Of a DNA stretch of 64,000 bases, positions 41,747 through 52,260 are shown piece by piece. Each line of letters begins with the position of its first letter. Within the stretch, counting starts at the first letter, position 1. Origin of the DNA: Pseudescherichia vulneris NBRC 102420 (GTDB lineage: Bacteria; Pseudomonadota; Gammaproteobacteria; Enterobacterales; Enterobacteriaceae); contig NZ_BBMZ01000002.1 in the NCBI RefSeq assembly GCF_000759795.1, forward strand, positions 514,207 through 578,206. The letters are read 5' to 3'. The notes below the pieces were generated by a model that was not told the origin of the DNA, made no database searches, and saw nothing but the letters and a program-made list of their open reading frames with translations. The position numbers were made by a program, and so were the translations under genes.

Positions 41747-42987
41747 TCAGCAGCGGCTCCGGTCAGGGTTCTGTCGGCGTGTGGGCTAGTTTTGCGCCCG
41801 GCAAATTCGTCTTTCGCCTCCTGCAACAGCGCTGGCTCGGTCAGCAGGCGCAGACCCGCGTTAGCCAGCACCACCGCGCCGGTCACCAGCGCGTCGTAGC
41901 CTTGCTCGGAGTTAGCGGCTTCGCGGAAGGCGACGGTGTGGCCAATCAGATCGTCCGGACCAATCTTGATCGACGGATGCGCAGTCGGCACGGCGTGGCT
42001 GATATCCCCCACGTCGGTGGAGCCTTTGCCCTCTTTCTGACGCAGATCGACCTGTTCACCCACGGCGGTAAACTCCTCAAGGAAGAGGTTGTTCAGCGTC
42101 TGGTTGATATTGAAGTCACGCGGGCCAACCTGGTGCTCAATTTTTACCGTGGTGCCGGTGGCGATGGCGACGCCCTCGGCAATGGCGCGGATGCGCGGCT
42201 CCAGAGCTTCCACCGCCTCACGGGTTTCCGCCCGAATGTAGTAGTGCGCAGAGGCATACTCTGGGATCACGTTCGGGGCCTGGCCGCCGTTGGTGATGAT
42301 GCCGTGCACGCGGACGCCGTCCGGCAGCTGCTGACGCAGCACGCTGATACCGTTATAGAGCAGCACCAGCGCGTCGAGGGCGTTGTCGCCTTTATGCGGT
42401 GAGCTGCCCGCATGCGAAGGCTTGCCATAGAAGTGGAAATAGAGATGGTTGTTCGCTAAGAATGGCCCGGTCAGCTGGGTTTTGCCGCCGGGGTGCACCA
42501 TCATCGCCACGTCCACGTCCTTTAGGAAACCGTGCTCAACGAAGCGCGCCTTGACGTTGCCGTTTGGCCCGCCCTTGCCGCGCAGGCCGCCCTCTTCGGC
42601 AGGGGTGCCGAGCACCACCACCCTGCCGCCGGTCTGGGCCAGGGTCTCACTCAGGGCGATCGCCGCCGCGATGCTGGTCACGCCAATGATGTTATGCCCG
42701 CAGGCGTGGCCGATGTCGATCAGGGCATCGTACTCTGCCAGATAGGCGATGGTCGGCCCCGGTTTGCCGCTCTCTTTCACCGCATAGAATGCCGTTTCGT
42801 GTCCGGCCACGTTCGAGGTTACCTCGAAGCCGTTTTTCGCCAGCAGCGCCGTCAGCAGGCCGTTGGCGTAGTACTCGTTATTCCCGGTCTCCGGATGGGC
42901 ATGAATATCTTTCGAGATCGCAATATATTCGTCGCGGTGTTGGTGAATACTCTGTTCCAGCCGGGCTTTTAATTCGCTAATGCTCAT
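41743..42987 (-). CDS. M20-family amidohydrolase / aminoacylase (M20D type)
   Basis: The 414-residue metallohydrolase has metal-binding motifs ALIDIGHACGHNIIG, TPAEEGGLRG and MMVHPGGKTQ, a dimerisation domain with HFYGKPSHAGSSPHKGDNALDAL and a C-terminal STDVGDISH...PTAHPSIKIG. This is the AbgB/HipO/YxeP type, which removes acyl groups from N-acyl amino acids or cleaves p-aminobenzoyl-glutamate-like amides. No signal peptide, so it is cytosolic. ATG 42987 is chosen because AAGG lies 8 bp before it, whereas an earlier in-frame GTG abuts that site. By context it likely releases a free amino acid for the PLP lyase encoded at the head of the operon. Confidence 0.85.
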   Translation of the reverse strand: MSISELKARLEQSIHQHRDEYIAISKDIHAHPETGNNEYYANGLLTALLAKNGFEVTSNVAGHETAFYAVKESGKPGPTIAYLAEYDALIDIGHACGHNIIGVTSIAAAIALSETLAQTGGRVVVLGTPAEEGGLRGKGGPNGNVKARFVEHGFLKDVDVAMMVHPGGKTQLTGPFLANNHLYFHFYGKPSHAGSSPHKGDNALDALVLLYNGISVLRQQLPDGVRVHGIITNGGQAPNVIPEYASAHYYIRAETREAVEALEPRIRAIAEGVAIATGTTVKIEHQVGPRDFNINQTLNNLFLEEFTAVGEQVDLRQKEGKGSTDVGDISHAVPTAHPSIKIGPDDLIGHTVAFREAANSEQGYDALVTGAVVLANAGLRLLTEPALLQEAKDEFAGRKTSPHADRTLTGAAAE

Positions 42988-43047
42988 TGCTTCCACCTTA
43001 TGTTGATGACAGTCGATTCATTCCCGACACCGGGAACCACGGATCCA

Positions 43048-43824
43048 CTAAAAATGGCGCTTTGCCTCCTGGCGGACGCGGTGCAGAACGTGCTGCTTGA
43101 TCTCGCTATACAGCGGGTGCGCCGCCAGGTTTTCGATATCGCGCTCGCGGCCAAACGGCAGGGTCAGCTCTTCGACGATTTTTCCCGGCTTGGCCGACAT
43201 GATCAGAATGCGGTCGGCGAGGAACAGCGCCTCCTCCACGTCGTGGGTGACGAAGAGCAGCGTGGTCTCAGTTGCCAGCCAGGCGTTGCGCAGCAGCTCC
43301 TGCATCATTAGGCGCGTCTGGGCGTCAAGCGCACCAAACGGCTCATCGAGCAGCAGCACCTCTGGGCCAGGCAGCCAGGCGCGAGCCAGCGCCACGCGCT
43401 GCTTCATACCGCCGGAGAGCTGCCAGGGGGCGTGGTTCTCGAAGCCCCTCAGCCCAACGCGCGTTAGCCACTCTCGCGCCTGGGCGTTAACCTTGTCGCG
43501 GTTATGCTTGCCCAGGCGTGGGCCAAAGGTGACGTTGTCCAGCACCGACAGCCACGGAAACAGGTTCGGCTGCTGGAAGATCATTCCCCGCGATGGGCCG
43601 GGCTGGCGCACCGGCTCTCCGCCGCACAGCACGCGCCCGCTGTCGGGCTGGTTAAAGCCCGCCACCAGGTTGAGGATGGTGGATTTACCGCAGCCCGACG
43701 GCCCCAGCAGCACCACAAACTCACCCTTCTGTAGGGAGAGGGAGATATCCTCAAGCACGGTAAAAGGGTGCGGTTTCGCCGCAAATTGGAGAGATACGTT
43801 CTCCAGCGCAATCTGTACAGCCAT
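43048..43824 (-). CDS. Sulfonate/taurine/nitrate-type ABC transporter ATPase (SsuB/TauB-like)
   Basis: This 258-residue ATPase has Walker A GPSGCGKSTI (~residue 40), the NrtD/SsuB-type QQPNLFPWLSVLDNVTFG, signature LSGGMKQRVALARA and Walker B VLLLDEPFGALDAQTR. Its ATG overlaps the permease stop (TAATG), showing tight coupling. The long in-frame reading further upstream is rejected on that ground. A 51-bp gap, the largest in the operon, follows before the M20 gene. Confidence 0.9.
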   Translation of the reverse strand: MAVQIALENVSLQFAAKPHPFTVLEDISLSLQKGEFVVLLGPSGCGKSTILNLVAGFNQPDSGRVLCGGEPVRQPGPSRGMIFQQPNLFPWLSVLDNVTFGPRLGKHNRDKVNAQAREWLTRVGLRGFENHAPWQLSGGMKQRVALARAWLPGPEVLLLDEPFGALDAQTRLMMQELLRNAWLATETTLLFVTHDVEEALFLADRILIMSAKPGKIVEELTLPFGRERDIENLAAHPLYSEIKQHVLHRVRQEAKRHF

Positions 43825-44594
43825 TATTCTTTCCCCGCCCACGGCACAAACAGGCGTTGCAGGCCCAAAAGAAGAAGATCCAGCAGATAGCCAATTCCGC
43901 CGAGCAGCAGAATGCCCAGCATCACAATGTCGGTACGCAGGTAGGAGCTGGCGTTGATCACCATCCAGCCGAGGCCCGAGCTGGCAGCCACCATCTCCGC
44001 CGCGATAAGCGAGGTCCAGCCGATGCCAATGGAGAGCCTGACGGTAGTGAACAGATCGGGCAGCGCGTCCGGCAGCACCACCCGCAGAAAGATCTGCCCC
44101 CTGGTGGCGCCCAGCGTCTGGGCGACGCGAATGCGTGACCGGCCGATGCGCTCAACCGCTGCGCTGGCCCCCACCACCACGCTCAGGAAGGTGGCGATGA
44201 AGATCAGAAAGAACTTCGACGCTTCGCCGATGCCCAGCCACACCACCGCCAGCGGGATCAGAGCAATCTTCGGCAGCGGGCGCAGAAACTGAACGAAGGG
44301 GTTCAGCACTGCCGACAGGCCGTTGGAGAGGCCCATCAGCAGCCCGAGCGGGATACCCACCACAATCGCCACGGTAAAGGCGCTTAGCGCCCTCGCCAGG
44401 CTTACCATGACGTGCTCCCAGAGCGGCACCTGACGGTAGCCGTCCGCCAGCAGCTCTTCCGTGGTTAACCCGATATCGGTTAACGACGGCAGCAGAAGCG
44501 GATCCACCCACTGCCGAGTAGCCGCCACCTGCCAAATCACAAAAAAGATCGCCACCGATGCAACGCTGATGGCGATGTGCTGACTCAATCTCAT
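43824..44594 (-). CDS. Sulfonate/taurine-type ABC transporter permease (SsuC/TauC-like)
   Basis: The 256-residue membrane protein has six helices and the SsuC/TauC pattern: LLPSLTDIGLTTEELLADGY early, GIPLGLLMGLSNGLSAVLNPFVQFLRPLPKIALIPLAVVWLGIGEASK in the middle and the EAA-like loop VAQTLGATRGQIFLRVVLPDALP. It forms the channel for the binding protein encoded upstream, with a 4-bp overlap. Confidence 0.9.
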   Translation of the reverse strand: MRLSQHIAISVASVAIFFVIWQVAATRQWVDPLLLPSLTDIGLTTEELLADGYRQVPLWEHVMVSLARALSAFTVAIVVGIPLGLLMGLSNGLSAVLNPFVQFLRPLPKIALIPLAVVWLGIGEASKFFLIFIATFLSVVVGASAAVERIGRSRIRVAQTLGATRGQIFLRVVLPDALPDLFTTVRLSIGIGWTSLIAAEMVAASSGLGWMVINASSYLRTDIVMLGILLLGGIGYLLDLLLLGLQRLFVPWAGKE

Positions 44595-45598
44595 TGCGTA
44601 GCTACCGCCGCTTTACGAATATATTCGGAGTTGATGGCCTGATCCCAGCTGGCGGGAATATCACGCTTGCGGATCTCACCGATGCCGGCGAGGAAGCTGG
44701 AGGTTTTGCTCAGCGCCTTGCCGATACCGCTGTCGGTAGTCTGAGTGCCGTTGCCCAACCAGGCGGCGGTGCCCTGCTCGGCCAGGGTCGGATACTCCAG
44801 GCCGCCGAGGGTGTTAGCCGCGGTCGTTACCGGGGCACCGACCTCTTTTGCCACAATGGCTGCAGCCCGCTCAGGATCCTTCTTGAACTCGTCGACCTTC
44901 TCCTGATGCACGCGCAGGAAGGCGCTAACGGTTTCCGGATACTGCTCGGCGAAGGCCTTACGCACCACGTAGTTGTTGTAGATCAGGTAGCCATCTTTCT
45001 GCAGATCTTTGGTGGCGAAGACTTGATGGCCGCCGGACGACTCCAGCTCCTGGGCAAAGGGGGCCCAGACGTAGCCTGCGTCAATATCGCCCCGCTTCCA
45101 CGCGGCGACCATCTCGGCCGGACGCAGCGGCAGCAGGGTAATTTTGCTGCGGTCGAGCTTATTGACGCTGATCGCCGCCTCCAGCGCGTACTGTGCGGTG
45201 GAGTTAGGCGGGTAAGCCACGCGTTTGCCTTCGATATCCTTAATGTTATTAATGCCGTCTTTGCCAATTAGGCGCTCGTAGCTAGCAATCACCCCGGAGA
45301 CGCCAATAATCTCTACCGGTAATTTACGCACGACGCCAGCGGTGGCCGGGCTGGATCCAAAATTAGCAATATCGATGGCGTTGCTGGCGAAATAGCTCAG
45401 CGCATCCGCACCGGAGGCAAATTGCACCCATTTCACTTTGCTGTTTAACGCTTTATCCAGCGAGCCGTCGGCTTTCGCCAGCATTAATACCTGTGAACCG
45501 CCGCTGTAGGCGACACGCACTTCTTCCGGTGAGGCGCCCCAGGTCATATTTGTCCACAAGCTACCCGCTGCCAGTAATAAGCAGAGACTTTTTTTCAT
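44591..45598 (-). CDS. Sulfonate/taurine-type ABC substrate-binding protein (SsuA/TauA/NMT1 family)
   Basis: The 335 residues start with a signal peptide (MKKSLCLLLAAGSLWTNMTWG, cleavage before ASPEEVRV). The mature protein has the SsuA/TauA fold pattern: VRVAYSGGSQVLMLAKADGSLDKAL, WVQFASGADALSYFASNAIDIANFGSSPATAG, GKRVAYPPNSTAQYAL and DAGYVWAPFAQELESSGG. The ligand is predicted to be a small anionic compound such as a sulfonate or sulfonated amino acid; this is inference. The start at 45598 is set by the signal peptide and excludes a longer in-frame reading. The gap to the racemase gene is 29 bp. Confidence 0.88.
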   Translation of the reverse strand: MKKSLCLLLAAGSLWTNMTWGASPEEVRVAYSGGSQVLMLAKADGSLDKALNSKVKWVQFASGADALSYFASNAIDIANFGSSPATAGVVRKLPVEIIGVSGVIASYERLIGKDGINNIKDIEGKRVAYPPNSTAQYALEAAISVNKLDRSKITLLPLRPAEMVAAWKRGDIDAGYVWAPFAQELESSGGHQVFATKDLQKDGYLIYNNYVVRKAFAEQYPETVSAFLRVHQEKVDEFKKDPERAAAIVAKEVGAPVTTAANTLGGLEYPTLAEQGTAAWLGNGTQTTDSGIGKALSKTSSFLAGIGEIRKRDIPASWDQAINSEYIRKAAVATQ

Positions 45599-45627
45599 TT
45601 TATTTATCCTGTTAGAGAGTGAAGAGA

Positions 45628-46329
45628 TTAACGATATTTCTGCCAGAGGGCCGAACATCGCTCCGCCAGCGCCTGGGCAGGATCGATGGCGTGGGCAAGA
45701 AAGGGGGAGTCAATGGCGTCGAGCGCCACTGGGACTTCGGTGCAGGCAAGAATGAGCGTTTCCGCGCCCCGCTCAACCAGCGCCTGGGCCTGAAGAGAGA
45801 GCAGCTCGCCGCCCTCGCGCAGCGCACCGCGCTTTACCGCGTAGCAGCCGGGAACAAACCAGCTCTCCAGCTCCTGCTCAGTAGGCAGAACCGGGGTAAC
45901 GTTAAGGCGTTCCAGCCCCTGTTGAAACCAACCCGCCGCCAGCGTGCCGTGAGTCGCGATGACCCCGACGCGCGTCGGCGCACGCTCGGCAACACGCTCA
46001 AGGGTCGCCTCAACGATATGCAGGATCGGCGCGTCGCTGGCGCGGCTCAGGGCGTCATACCAGTGATGGGCCGTATTGCAGGGAATGGCAATATGGCTTG
46101 CCCCGGCGGCGTTGAGCTTTTCGATGCCGTTCAGTAGCTGAGGCAGCGGCGACGGGCCAAGCCCGGCCAGCGCCTTCTGCCGATCGGCAATCTGGGGAAC
46201 GTTCCAGGCGACGACCGGGATCTGCTGCTGATCGCGGGTCGCAGGCGTGGCGGCCAGCAGCTTCGCCATAAAATCCACTGTCGCCAGCGGCCCCATGCCG
46301 CCGAGAACGCCTAACAAAAACGGTTTCAT
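45628..46329 (-). CDS. Aspartate/glutamate racemase family protein
   Basis: The 233-residue protein has the two-Cys racemase layout: [14 protein letters not shown] at the N-terminus, Cys84 in [14 protein letters not shown] and Cys196 in [11 protein letters not shown]. These are the paired acid/base cysteines of cofactor-independent aspartate and broad-specificity (YgeA-like) racemases. It overlaps the PLP-lyase gene by 4 bp (ATGA). Cysteate and cysteine sulfinate are close analogues of aspartate, so a racemase for a sulfonated amino acid fits this context. Plain aspartate or a broad range remain possible. Confidence 0.85.
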   Translation of the reverse strand: MKPFLLGVLGGMGPLATVDFMAKLLAATPATRDQQQIPVVAWNVPQIADRQKALAGLGPSPLPQLLNGIEKLNAAGASHIAIPCNTAHHWYDALSRASDAPILHIVEATLERVAERAPTRVGVIATHGTLAAGWFQQGLERLNVTPVLPTEQELESWFVPGCYAVKRGALREGGELLSLQAQALVERGAETLILACTEVPVALDAIDSPFLAHAIDPAQALAERCSALWQKYR

Positions 46330-47327
46330 CCTTCCAGCACCTGCCGATAACCAAACAGCCCGGCAGAGCCGCCGGTGTGGATGAATACTACGTTCTCATC
46401 TTTGCGGAAATGGCCCTTGCGGATCAGATCCACCAGCCCGGCAAAGCCTTTGCCAGAGTAGACCGGATCCAGCAGAATACCCTCGTGACGCGCCAGCAGG
46501 CGCAGCGCCTCTAGCATGCCTTCGGTCGGCAGCCCGTAGCCTTCGCCAACGTAGTCGCTGTTAGCCACGACGGCATTGCGCGGCAGCTCGCCTGGCACAT
46601 TCAGCAGCTCAAGCGTGCGGGAGGCCAGATTCCAGACGTTCTCCTCCTGCTTCACCTTTGGCGCACGCACGCTAATGCCGAGCACCGGAACGTGGCTATG
46701 GGTGGCGTGGAACCCTGCTACCAGTCCGGCCTGGGTGCCGGTACTGCCGGTGGCGTGGACCACATGGTCAATACGCAGGCGCAACTGGGAAGATTGATAG
46801 AGAAGCTCTTCGGCGCAGGCAACGTAGCCCAGCGCCCCGATGGGGTTAGAGCCGCCGCCGGGGATCACGTAGGGGCGATGGCCTTTATCGCGCAGTTCGC
46901 TGGCATAGCTCTCCATGGCCTGCTGCATGTCGGTGCCACCCGGCAGATGGGCGACGATCTCACCGCCGAGCAGCTCATCCAGCAGCACGTTGCCGGAGCG
47001 CTGATAATCCTCACCGAAGTCGGTGACCCGCTTCTCCAGCAGCACTTTCGCTGGCAGACCCAGCTTCGCCGCGCCAGCGATGGTCTGGCGTACATGGTTA
47101 GACTGGGTAGCACCCTGGGTAATAATCACGTCAGCGTTCTGCTGCTGTGCATCCGCCAGCAAAAACTCAAGCTTACGGGTCTTATTTCCGCCGGTCGCAA
47201 GGCCTGTTGCATCGTCGCGTTTAATCCATATTTTCGGCCCGCCCAGCAGTGCGGAGATAGTCTCTAAAGGCTCAAGCGGCGTCGGAAAATGGCCCAGGGA
47301 GAGGCGGGGGAAACGTGCCAGATGCAT
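46326..47327 (-). CDS. PLP-dependent sulfur lyase, CuyA/DcyD family (L-cysteate sulfo-lyase-like)
   Basis: The 333-residue fold-type II PLP enzyme belongs to the ACC deaminase/D-cysteine desulfhydrase family. Lys49 in [11 protein letters not shown] is the Schiff-base lysine, QSNHVRQT (75-82) follows, and GSTGTQ (194-199) binds the cofactor phosphate. From memory the protein resembles L-cysteate sulfo-lyase CuyA of Ruegeria pomeroyi more than E. coli Dcy[10 protein letters not shown] start, [42 protein letters not shown]. CuyA yields pyruvate, ammonia and sulfite; DcyD yields pyruvate, ammonia and sulfide. It is the first gene of the 11-gene operon, with AAGGAG before ATG 47327. The exact substrate is unproved. 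Confidence 0.85.
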   Translation of the reverse strand: MHLARFPRLSLGHFPTPLEPLETISALLGGPKIWIKRDDATGLATGGNKTRKLEFLLADAQQQNADVIITQGATQSNHVRQTIAGAAKLGLPAKVLLEKRVTDFGEDYQRSGNVLLDELLGGEIVAHLPGGTDMQQAMESYASELRDKGHRPYVIPGGGSNPIGALGYVACAEELLYQSSQLRLRIDHVVHATGSTGTQAGLVAGFHATHSHVPVLGISVRAPKVKQEENVWNLASRTLELLNVPGELPRNAVVANSDYVGEGYGLPTEGMLEALRLLARHEGILLDPVYSGKGFAGLVDLIRKGHFRKDENVVFIHTGGSAGLFGYRQVLEG

Positions 47328-47449
47328 AATAGCTCCTTGCGAATTAACGCATCAGATATTTAACAATTATGCAGCTACTATACACAGGCGGGCTTTTAGG
47401 CTAAGGACAAATAAAAAATATCGATTGCCAGAAATTAGCTAACGGCAGA
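47328..47449 (-). promoter_or_regulatory. Promoter region of the 11-gene accessory operon
   Basis: The 122 bp between the rnr terminator and the first gene are AT-rich. A -10-like TATAGT (complement of 47377-47382) lies about 50 bp before the start codon, with a poor -35 (TTAGCC, complement of 47399-47404, 16-bp spacer). A weak -35 with an A/T-rich upstream tract is what a LysR activator such as CysB or Cbl would use, but I could not identify a definite binding site. Confidence 0.4.
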
Positions 47450-47456
47450 AATAAAA

Positions 47457-47482
47457 AATCCCCTTTACGCATAAAGGGGATT
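47457..47482 (-). terminator. Terminator after rnr
   Basis: On the minus strand AATCCCCTTTA pairs with TAAAGGGGATT around TGCG, an 11-bp stem, followed by TTTTATTTC. It lies 8 bp after the rnr stop and separates rnr from the accessory operon. Confidence 0.88.
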
Positions 47483-47489
47483 AATAAGG

Positions 47490-49958
47490 TTACTCAGCGG
47501 TTTTCTTTTTTGCCGCGCGCTTTGCTTTGGTGGCGGCGGCAATTTTTTGCGTTTTCGCAGAGGGCGCTTTTGCCGACGGCGCTTTCTCTTTCTTCACCTT
47601 CGGCTGTGCGCCGTCGGTCGCTTTTCCTTTACCTTTGCCCTTCTCGCGGCGGAACTCGCTGTCCGGCTCAAAGTTACCTTTTTTACCGACCTGGCGACGA
47701 CGGCCGCTGGGTTTTCCCGGCGCGCCTTTTTTAGCACGCTCACGTTCGGTCTTGCCGACGTTGCGCGGAGCACGCTCGCTGGAGATCAGCGCAAAGTCGA
47801 TCTTGCGATCGTCCATGTTTACCGCTTCGACGCGCACTTCAACGCGATCGCCCAGCCGGTAGGTCTGGCCGCTGGATTCGCCAATCAGGCGCTGACCAAC
47901 CTGGTCGAAACGGTAGTAGTCGTTATCCAGCGAGGAGACGTGAACCAGACCGTCGATAAACAGCTCGTTAAGGCGCACGAAGAAGCCGAAGCCGGTGACG
48001 CTGGCGATCACGCCCTGGAAGTTGCTGCCCACGTGATCCTGCATGAAGTCGCACTTCAGCCAGTCGGCAACGTCGCGAGTTGCTTCGTCGGCACGGCGTT
48101 CGGCCATCGAGCAGTGCTGACCCAGCTGTAATACCGCTTCCATCGGATAGTGCCAGCCGCCCGACGGGGTGCTGTTACCCTCAAGCCCCTGCTCTTTGGC
48201 GACCAGGTACTTAATGGCGCGGTGCAGAGAGAGGTCCGGGTAGCGGCGGATCGGCGAGGTAAAGTGGGCATACGATTGCAGCGCAAGACCAAAGTGGCCC
48301 CGGTTTTCCGGATCGTAAATCGCCTGCTTCATGGAGCGCAGCAGCATGGTCTGCAGCATCTCATGGTCAGGACGATCGGCGATGGACTCCAGCAGCGCGG
48401 CATAGTCTCGCGGCTCCGGCTTGTTACCGCCAGGCAGCTCCAGACCCAGTTCGGCCAATACCGAGCGGAACGAGGTGATGGCTTCGGTGGTCGGACGGTC
48501 GTGAATACGGAACAGCGCTGGCTCATTCGCCTTCTCAACAAAGCGGGCTGCAGAGATGTTGGCGAGGATCATGCACTCTTCAATCAGCTTGTGAGCGTCG
48601 TTACGCTCGGTCAGCTCAATACGCTCGATACGGCGCTCGGCGTTGAAGATAAACTTCGCCTCTTCGCTCTCAAACGAGATACCGCCGCGCTCTTCCCGCG
48701 CCTGGCTCAACGTTTTGTAGAGGGTATGCAGCTCTTCAATGTGTTTCACCAGCGGCGCGTACTGCTCACGCAGCTCCTGGTCTCCCTCCAGCATATGCCA
48801 TACCTTGTTATAGGTCAGACGTGCATGGGAGCTCATCACCGCTTCGTAGAATTTGTAGCCGGTCAGACGTCCCTTGGTGGAGATGGTCATCTCACAAACC
48901 ATACAGAGACGGTCAACCTGCGGGTTGAGGGAGCAGAGGCCGTTGGAGAGCACTTCCGGCAGCATCGGTACAACCTGCGACGGGAAGTAGACCGAGGTAC
49001 CCCGGCTGCGTGCTTCGTCATCCAGGGCGGTGCCCGGACGAACGTAGTAGCTTACGTCGGCAATGGCTACCCACAGACGCCAGCCGCCGCCGCGTTTTTT
49101 CTCGCAGTAGACTGCATCGTCAAAGTCACGGGCGTCTTCACCGTCGATAGTGACCAGCGGCAGGTTACGCAGATCGACCCGCCCGGCTTTCGCTGACTCC
49201 GGGACTTCTTCTTTCAGGCCGCTGACTTCCTGCTCAACGGCAGGTGGCCAGATGTAGGGGATCTCATGGGTACGCAGGGCCATATCAACCGCCATGCTGG
49301 TGCCCATGTTATCGCCAAGGACCTCAACAATTTTACCAATAGCTTTGGTGCGTCGCGTCGGGCGCTGGGTGAGTTCAACCACCACCACGAAGCCCATCCG
49401 CGCGCCCATAATCTCTTCCGGCGGGATAAGGATGTCGAAGCTCATGCGGCTGTCGTCCGGCACCACAAAGCCTACGCCCGCGTCGGTAAAGTAGCGACCC
49501 ACGATCTGGCCGGTTTTCGGGACCAGCACGCGTACGATACGCGCTTCACGACGGCCTTTACGATCTGCACCAAGCGGCTGAGCCAGCACCTGGTCGCCGT
49601 GAATGCAGGTTTTCATCTGCTCGCTGGAGAGATAAAGATCGTCTTTGCGGCCTTCGACGCGCAGGAAGCCGTAGCCGTCGCGGTGGCCAATAACTATCCC
49701 CTTGAGCAGGTCAAGGCGTTCCGGCAGGGCGTAACACTGGCGGCGGGTAAAGACCAGCTGCCCGTCACGCTCCATAGCGCGCAGGCGGCGGCGCAGCCCT
49801 TCTAGCTGCTCTTCGCCTTCAATATTGAGTTCCTGCGCCAGCTCTTCACGGTTAGCGGGTTTTTCGCGTTTTGATAAGTGATCGAGAATGAACTCGCGGC
49901 TAGGAATAGGGTTCGCGTACTTCTCAGCTTCGCGCTCCTGGAAAGGATCATGTGACAT
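47490..49958 (-). CDS. rnr: RNase R, 3'-5' exoribonuclease
   Basis: RNase R degrades structured RNA, including rRNA fragments and mRNA, and takes part in trans-translation quality control. The 822 residues (E. coli 813) carry an N-terminal HTH/cold-shock region ([20 protein letters not shown]), the RNB catalytic domain with [13 protein letters not shown], an S1 domain ([29 protein letters not shown]) and a Lys-rich tail ([22 protein letters not shown]). It begins [23 protein letters not shown] as in E. coli. It follows nsrR on the same strand with a 38-bp gap and is probably cotranscribed with it. Confidence 0.97.
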   Translation of the reverse strand: MSHDPFQEREAEKYANPIPSREFILDHLSKREKPANREELAQELNIEGEEQLEGLRRRLRAMERDGQLVFTRRQCYALPERLDLLKGIVIGHRDGYGFLRVEGRKDDLYLSSEQMKTCIHGDQVLAQPLGADRKGRREARIVRVLVPKTGQIVGRYFTDAGVGFVVPDDSRMSFDILIPPEEIMGARMGFVVVVELTQRPTRRTKAIGKIVEVLGDNMGTSMAVDMALRTHEIPYIWPPAVEQEVSGLKEEVPESAKAGRVDLRNLPLVTIDGEDARDFDDAVYCEKKRGGGWRLWVAIADVSYYVRPGTALDDEARSRGTSVYFPSQVVPMLPEVLSNGLCSLNPQVDRLCMVCEMTISTKGRLTGYKFYEAVMSSHARLTYNKVWHMLEGDQELREQYAPLVKHIEELHTLYKTLSQAREERGGISFESEEAKFIFNAERRIERIELTERNDAHKLIEECMILANISAARFVEKANEPALFRIHDRPTTEAITSFRSVLAELGLELPGGNKPEPRDYAALLESIADRPDHEMLQTMLLRSMKQAIYDPENRGHFGLALQSYAHFTSPIRRYPDLSLHRAIKYLVAKEQGLEGNSTPSGGWHYPMEAVLQLGQHCSMAERRADEATRDVADWLKCDFMQDHVGSNFQGVIASVTGFGFFVRLNELFIDGLVHVSSLDNDYYRFDQVGQRLIGESSGQTYRLGDRVEVRVEAVNMDDRKIDFALISSERAPRNVGKTERERAKKGAPGKPSGRRRQVGKKGNFEPDSEFRREKGKGKGKATDGAQPKVKKEKAPSAKAPSAKTQKIAAATKAKRAAKKKTAE

Positions 49959-49996
49959 AGCGGTTCCTCCGTTGTCAGCTCTGGCAGAGCGTTCTC

Positions 49997-50422
49997 TTAC
50001 TCCACCATTAATAATTTATACAGCGGTTGATTATCTTCAACCAAATCGGCCAGCGTGTAGTGATCAAGTTCCATCAGAAAACTGTTCACGGCCTTAGAGA
50101 GTGCCTGCTTCAAACGGCAGGCAGGGGTAATATGGCAAAATGCGCTGCTGCAGTTCACCAGCGTGAGCGGTTCCAGCTCACGCACGACGTCACCAATGCG
50201 GATGGTATTAGCAGGCCTGCCCAGGCGAATGCCGCCGTTTTTCCCTCGAACAGCCGCGACGTAGCCCGCCCGGCTTAGCTGGTTGATTATTTTGACCATG
50301 TGGTTGCGGGAAACCCCGTACACTGCCGTCACTTCAGAAATATTGGTCATTCGCCCTTCCGGTAGCGACGCCATATAGATCAGGGCACGCAATCCGTAAT
50401 CGGTGAAACTCGTTAACTGCAC
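49997..50422 (-). CDS. nsrR: NsrR, nitric-oxide-sensing Rrf2-family repressor
   Basis: The 141 residues equal E. coli NsrR. A winged-helix Rrf2 domain ([55 protein letters not shown]) is followed by the three Fe-S ligands Cys91, Cys96 and Cys102 in [17 protein letters not shown] damages the cluster and relieves repression of NO-defence genes. The start is GTG at 50422 ([10 protein letters not shown]) with GAGG upstream; longer in-frame readings are rejected by homology. One target operator, before ytfE, is in this window at 15199-15221. Confidence 0.96.
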   Translation of the reverse strand: MQLTSFTDYGLRALIYMASLPEGRMTNISEVTAVYGVSRNHMVKIINQLSRAGYVAAVRGKNGGIRLGRPANTIRIGDVVRELEPLTLVNCSSAFCHITPACRLKQALSKAVNSFLMELDHYTLADLVEDNQPLYKLLMVE

Positions 50423-50546
50423 ATCAACCTCAGGATAAAGGGAAAAACGGGGGATACCAGTTGGTATTAACATTATTGATGATAAACCAGCCAGAGAGTA
50501 AGCAGCTAATTTATTTGAATAGAAGAAGTGAAAAGAGGGCAAGCAA

Positions 50547-50572
50547 GCCCGGCAAGCAGAGTGCCGCCGGGC
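50547..50572. repeat. REP palindrome after purA
   Basis: GCCCGGCAAGC...GTGCCGCCGGGC is a GC-rich REP-type hairpin 15 bp after the purA stop. It may also protect or terminate the purA transcript. Confidence 0.6.
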
Positions 50573-50586
50573 AAAGTCACATCACA

Positions 50587-51888
<1,302 letters not shown>

Positions 51889-51987
51889 TCAAAATCACCG
51901 TTTGCTTAAAAAAGGATTCTACCATCGCTTTTTCTGATAATCAGCACTTTTTGTCGGCAAATTTCGGCCAATCTGCGTGCTATTTCT

Positions 51988-52185
51988 CTAGCCAATCGTT
52001 TTCCTCAACATATAGTAGATCACGACCCCGGCAACCACTAATCCTCCGCCGAAACGGCGTAACATGTTATCCGGCAGCAGAGCCAGCGAGGCGATCATGC
52101 GTCGCCACAGGCGCGGATAGAGCATCGGTCCCAGCCCTTCCAGCACCAAAACGAGTGCCAGCGCCAGCCAAATGGTGGAGTTCAT
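51988..52185 (-). CDS. yjeT: YjeT, small inner-membrane DUF2065 protein
   Basis: This 65-residue protein with two hydrophobic segments (IWLALALVLVLEGLGPML and LVVAGVVIYYML) matches E. coli YjeT. It lies after hflC beyond a strong hairpin. The family is found next to hflC or purA in many Proteobacteria; function unknown. Confidence 0.9.
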   Translation of the reverse strand: MNSTIWLALALVLVLEGLGPMLYPRLWRRMIASLALLPDNMLRRFGGGLVVAGVVIYYMLRKTIG

Positions 52186-52199
52186 TATGCGTCCTTCAA

Positions 52200-52235
52200 A
52201 AGAAAACCACCGTCTCCGGAGGATGACGGTGGTTT
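52200..52235 (-). terminator. Terminator after hflC
   Basis: On the minus strand AAACCACCGTC (complement of 52225-52235) pairs with GACGGTGGTTT (complement of 52204-52214), an 11-bp stem followed by TCTTTTG. It lies between hflC and yjeT, so yjeT depends on read-through or its own start. Confidence 0.8.
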
Positions 52236-52260
52236 AGTTAGCGTAATTACAGCTGCAGGC

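Noticed and set aside
49997..50542. Longer NsrR start at 50542
   Set aside because: The extra 40 residues show no homology and cover the promoter region. GTG 50422 gives the exact 141-residue family length with a good ribosome site.
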